Of a stretch of DNA of 64,000 nt, positions 60,920 through 64,000 are shown piece by piece. The stretch is taken from positions 106,382 to 170,381 of the forward strand of contig CABZSR010000002.1 in NCBI GenBank assembly GCA_902528415.1, in the 5' to 3' direction. The translations under genes were made by a program, and so were the position numbers. The DNA is from an uncultured SAR116 cluster alpha proteobacterium (GTDB taxonomy: Bacteria > Pseudomonadota > Alphaproteobacteria > Puniceispirillales > Marisalimonadaceae). The notes under the pieces were generated by a model. That model was given only the letters and a program-made list of their open reading frames with translations. It ran no database searches and was not told where the DNA came from. How positions within the stretch are numbered: the stretch's first letter is position 1; the number at the start of each line of letters is the position of its first letter.

Positions 60920-62017
60920 ATGATAATTAATAATATCAATGACAATGGTTCCGGCCCCTGGGGCAATGGTGGAAATCAAAATCCTTGGGGTAAAAAACCT
61001 AATTCTAATGGAACTCCTCCTGATGTTGACCAAATGCTTAAAGAAAGTAAAGATAAGCTAAAAAAAATGATGCCTACTGGCTTTGGAGGCGGGAAAGGGA
61101 TTACTATATTACTATTTATCCTTTTGGGAATTTGGCTAATGACAGGCATCTATAGAGTTAATCCTCAACAACAAGGTGTTGTTATGAGATTTGGTGAATG
61201 GGTAAGAACAACTCCTCCAGGTTTACATTATCATTTACCAACTCCAATCGAAAAAGTGATGACTCCTGATGTTACTAGGGATAATAGAATCGAAGTAGGT
61301 TATAGATCATTTGGTGGAGCTGCCACAAGTAGAAGAGATGTTCCAGATGAATCTAAGATGATTACAGGTGATGAAAATAATATTGACATTGATTTTATTG
61401 TGTTTTGGAAAATTGCTGATGCGGGAGCCTATTTGTTTAATATACAAGACCCTCCTGAAACAGTAAAAGTAGCAGCGCAGTCAGTAATGAGAGATATTAT
61501 CGGTCAAACGAAAATACAAACTGCTTTAACAGGCGGTAGACAAGATATTCAATTAAAAGCTAAAAACATGCTTCAAGAACTATTAAATGAATATGAAGCT
61601 GGAGTTGAGATTAGAGATGTACAACTTTTATCAGTTGATCCACCGGCTGAAGTTATCGATGCATTTAATGATGTTCAAAGAGCTAGGCAAGATAGAGATA
61701 CTTTAATTAACGAAGCTGAAGCTTTTAGAAATGACATCGTGCCTAGGGCTCGGGGTGAAGCTGCACAGTTAATTTCTGAAGCTGAAGCTTATGCAAGTGA
61801 GGTTGTTAACAGAGCTAAAGGTGATGCAGATAGATTCAACTCTATATACAAAAGTTACAAATTAAACCCTGAAGTGACTGAATCTAGAATATATCTAGAA
61901 ACTATGGAGAAAGTATTTTCAAGAGTTAAAAAAATTATAATGGATAAATCCGCAAGCTCATCTGGGGTTGTTCCTTACCTTCCATTAGATCAACTAAAAC
62001 AAAAAGGTGATAAATAA
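60920..62017 (+). CDS. hflK: FtsH modulator HflK
   Basis: 365 residues. A Gly/Asn-rich N terminus (about 1-55), one membrane helix (61-78), then the periplasmic SPFH/prohibitin domain and a coiled coil (E-A-E-A-F-R-N-D-I-V-P-R-A-R-G-E-A). With HflC it forms a large periplasmic assembly that regulates the FtsH protease. Its stop overlaps the hflC start by one base. Confidence 0.94.
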   Translation: MIINNINDNGSGPWGNGGNQNPWGKKPNSNGTPPDVDQMLKESKDKLKKMMPTGFGGGKGITILLFILLGIWLMTGIYRVNPQQQGVVMRFGEWVRTTPPGLHYHLPTPIEKVMTPDVTRDNRIEVGYRSFGGAATSRRDVPDESKMITGDENNIDIDFIVFWKIADAGAYLFNIQDPPETVKVAAQSVMRDIIGQTKIQTALTGGRQDIQLKAKNMLQELLNEYEAGVEIRDVQLLSVDPPAEVIDAFNDVQRARQDRDTLINEAEAFRNDIVPRARGEAAQLISEAEAYASEVVNRAKGDADRFNSIYKSYKLNPEVTESRIYLETMEKVFSRVKKIIMDKSASSSGVVPYLPLDQLKQKGDK

Positions 62018-62886
62018 TGTCAACTTATAAAATAATAACCGGTACAAGTGTATTAATTGTTATATTTGGTCTTTTAAGTTCTTTCTTTACTGTTGATCAA
62101 ACACAGCAAGCGTTGGTTCTTCAATTTGGTGAACCTAAAAGACTTGTTAATAAACCTGGATTAAACTTTAAAATACCATTCATACAAGAAGTTACGTATT
62201 TCGAAAAGAGAGTATTATCTTTGGTATCCAAAGACTCTGAAGAGGTAATTTTAGCTGATCAAAAGAGACTTGAGGTAGACACATATTCAAGATTTAAAAT
62301 CATTGACCCTCTTTTATTTTATCAAACGGTCAGAAATGAATTTGGTGCTCGTCAACGTTTAGAGTCAATTATTGATTCATCGGTTAGAAGGGTTTTTGGT
62401 AAGTTTGAGCTTACAGCAATTTTGTCTGATGCAAGAACGAAAATAGTTGAAGATATAAGTGGAGAAGTGAATTCTACAATAAAGAAATTAGGTATGGAAA
62501 TTGTTGATGTTCGTATTAGAAGGGCAGATTATCCAGAAGCTACAAGTCAAAATATTTTTAACAGAATGAAAACAGAAAGAGAGCAAGAAGCTAAGGAATT
62601 TAGAGCTGAAGGCGCAGAAGAAGCACAAAAAATTAGAGCTATAGCTGAAAAAACTAAAGTAGTTTTAGTTGCGGAAAGTAAAAGAAAAGCTGAAGCACTA
62701 AGAGGTGATGGAGATGCACTTGCAATCAAAATATATTCAGACTCTTTTGGTCAAGACGAACAGTTCTTTAAGTTTTACCGATCAATGCTTGCATATGAAA
62801 ACACCTTTTCTGACGATGGTACAACTATGTTGTTGAGTCCTGACAGTGATTTTTTTAGTTTTTTTGGCAAACAAACAGGTAATTAG
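62017..62886 (+). CDS. hflC: FtsH modulator HflC
   Basis: 289 residues: N-terminal helix (about 6-25), SPFH domain (Q-A-L-V-L-Q-F-G-E-P, R-L-E-V-D-T-Y-S-R-F-K-I), R-M-K-T-E-R-E-Q-E-A-K and an Ala-rich coiled coil. Membrane partner of HflK. The hflK-hflC-degP order is typical of Alphaproteobacteria and puts protein-quality-control genes together. Confidence 0.94.
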   Translation: MSTYKIITGTSVLIVIFGLLSSFFTVDQTQQALVLQFGEPKRLVNKPGLNFKIPFIQEVTYFEKRVLSLVSKDSEEVILADQKRLEVDTYSRFKIIDPLLFYQTVRNEFGARQRLESIIDSSVRRVFGKFELTAILSDARTKIVEDISGEVNSTIKKLGMEIVDVRIRRADYPEATSQNIFNRMKTEREQEAKEFRAEGAEEAQKIRAIAEKTKVVLVAESKRKAEALRGDGDALAIKIYSDSFGQDEQFFKFYRSMLAYENTFSDDGTTMLLSPDSDFFSFFGKQTGN

Positions 62887-62996
62887 TTATAGTAGAATAC
62901 TTTATTTTTTACTAAATTGTCAAAATAGCTTCAAGATTTAGCCTTAAATCTGCCTTTTTGTGTAGGTATAAATAAAATTAATAGTACGGTGAACAC

Positions 62997-64000
62997 ATGT
63001 CTCATATATCAAATTGTTTTAAAAATTATGGTCTCATAGTTAGTGTTAATATTTTTGTATTACTTTTTTCAATTAACTTAGCCAGTGCTAAAAGTGCCCC
63101 TGAAAGTTTTGCAGATCTTGCTGAAAAACTGAGTCCTTCTGTTGTAAATATTTCTACGACTACAGTTATTGAGCAGAGATCTAGAGAAATGCCATCTTTT
63201 CCACCAGGTTCTCCATTTGAAGATTTTTTTAAACAATTTGAAAAGCCAAATGGTAAAAAAAGAAGAGCTCAATCATTAGGTTCAGGTTTTATCATAGATG
63301 AAACTGGATATATTATTACTAATAATCATGTAATAGACAATGCTGAAAAAATCATGGTTATCTTATATGATGATACGTCCTTTGAGGCTAAAGTTGTTGG
63401 TAAGGACCCAAAAACAGATGTTGCGCTTTTAAAAATTGAGCCTAAGGAAACAACGCTAAAAGCTGTAAAATTTGCTGATTCTAATGATCTTAGAGTAGGA
63501 GATTGGGTGATGGCAATTGGAAATCCTTTTGGATTTGGTGGTACAGTTACAGCTGGTATCGTATCTGCGAGGGGTAGAAATCTGTCAGGATCATATGATG
63601 ATTACATTCAAACTGATGCATCAATTAATAGAGGTAATTCAGGCGGCCCACTTTTTGATATGAATGGCAAGGTAGTTGGCATTAATACTGCCATTTTCTC
63701 CCAATCTGGTGGATCAGTAGGTATTGGATTTGCAGTATCATCTAATTTAGCTAAACAGGTTACAGATCAACTTAAGGAATTTGGTAGAACAAAAAGGGGT
63801 TGGCTTGGTGTACTCATTCAAGAAATTTCCAAAGAAATTGCTGAAAGTCTAGGTATGAAAACAGCAACAGGTGCATTGGTTTCTTCAGCTACTGAGGGTG
63901 GTCCTGCTGAAAAAGCTGGTGTGAAAACTGGAGACGTTATATTAAAATTTAATAATATTGTAATTGAAAATATGAAAGAACTTCCAAAAGTTGTTGCAGG
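62997..64000 (+). CDS. degP: DegP/HtrA-type periplasmic serine protease (cut by window end)
   Basis: The frame opens at ATG 62,997 and is open to base 64,000 (about 334 residues). Signal peptide with cleavage after L-A-S-A (residue 31). Trypsin-like domain with catalytic His111 (N-N-H-V), Asp141 (T-D-V-A-L-L) and Ser215 (G-N-S-G-G-P). The first PDZ domain begins near residue 260 (R-G-W-L-G-V-L-I). Degrades or refolds misfolded envelope proteins. A loop with R-S-R-E-M-P-S-F-P-P precedes the protease core. Confidence 0.95.
   Translation, partial: MSHISNCFKNYGLIVSVNIFVLLFSINLASAKSAPESFADLAEKLSPSVVNISTTTVIEQRSREMPSFPPGSPFEDFFKQFEKPNGKKRRAQSLGSGFIIDETGYIITNNHVIDNAEKIMVILYDDTSFEAKVVGKDPKTDVALLKIEPKETTLKAVKFADSNDLRVGDWVMAIGNPFGFGGTVTAGIVSARGRNLSGSYDDYIQTDASINRGNSGGPLFDMNGKVVGINTAIFSQSGGSVGIGFAVSSNLAKQVTDQLKEFGRTKRGWLGVLIQEISKEIAESLGMKTATGALVSSATEGGPAEKAGVKTGDVILKFNNIVIENMKELPKVVA

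Noticed and set aside
1..64000. CRISPR arrays, tRNA or rRNA genes
   Set aside because: No regularly spaced repeats, cloverleaf-like segments or rRNA-like stretches were found when reading both strands.

Overview
The window is a contig of an AT-rich, probably streamlined marine alphaproteobacterium. Three things support the class. The tmRNA gene is circularly permuted (two-piece), with an alpha-type SspB beside it. Proteins resembling the alpha-restricted families DUF1489, DUF2794 and DUF3126 are present. Gene neighbourhoods such as rlmE-guaB-rsmB-guaA, TPR protein-bamB-der and hflK-hflC-degP are typical of the class. AEGEAN-169/HIMB59-like or SAR116-like lineages would fit, but the sequence alone does not settle it. 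Dense packing, 1-8 base gene overlaps and very short gaps suit a small genome.

Region 1 (1-12,560) is backbone: the end of a TauE/SafE-family permease, a carboxymuconolactone-decarboxylase-family protein, the Mg2+ channel mgtE, an RND efflux pair, hisI, the 23S rRNA methyltransferase rlmE, and the guanine nucleotide genes guaB and guaA around rsmB.

Region 2 (about 12,543-30,786) is an integrated genomic island in the 3' end of guaA. A tyrosine integrase follows guaA directly. An imperfect copy of the guaA 3' end (still reading T-I-E-W-E-stop) lies at 30,769-30,786, and an identical 21-bp double site (two TTTCCAAGTA units separated by one G) sits inside each end. The island carries a block of small unrecognised genes (14.0-17.3 kb), a serine resolvase with a plausible res site, and a type I restriction-modification operon with four small extra genes. 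It also carries an N-formylglutamate-amidohydrolase-like operon with two unknown partners, a string of tiny membrane ORFs and two paralogous CxxC proteins, and several unrelated cargo genes. Composition changes in blocks. The hsd genes are clearly richer in GC than their AT-rich neighbours, and hsdS looks mosaic.

Region 3 (30,787-64,000) is backbone again. It holds a short O6-alkylguanine transferase, bamB and der, and a MotA/MotB stator pair followed by a protein that looks like a divergent ribosome-recycling-factor paralogue. Next come rpoN and a cell-shape module of three tandem bactofilins divergent from an M23 peptidase and a small membrane protein. After purU and trxB there is a four-gene operon for arginine to agmatine to putrescine to spermidine by the carboxyspermidine route (speA, dehydrogenase, decarboxylase, speB). 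The rest is msrA, rpmJ, a D-tartrate-dehydratase-like enolase, class I fumarase, sspB next to ssrA, thyA-folA, the Fe-S ATPase mrp, hflK-hflC, and the start of a DegP-type protease cut by the window end. No tRNA, rRNA or CRISPR array was seen.
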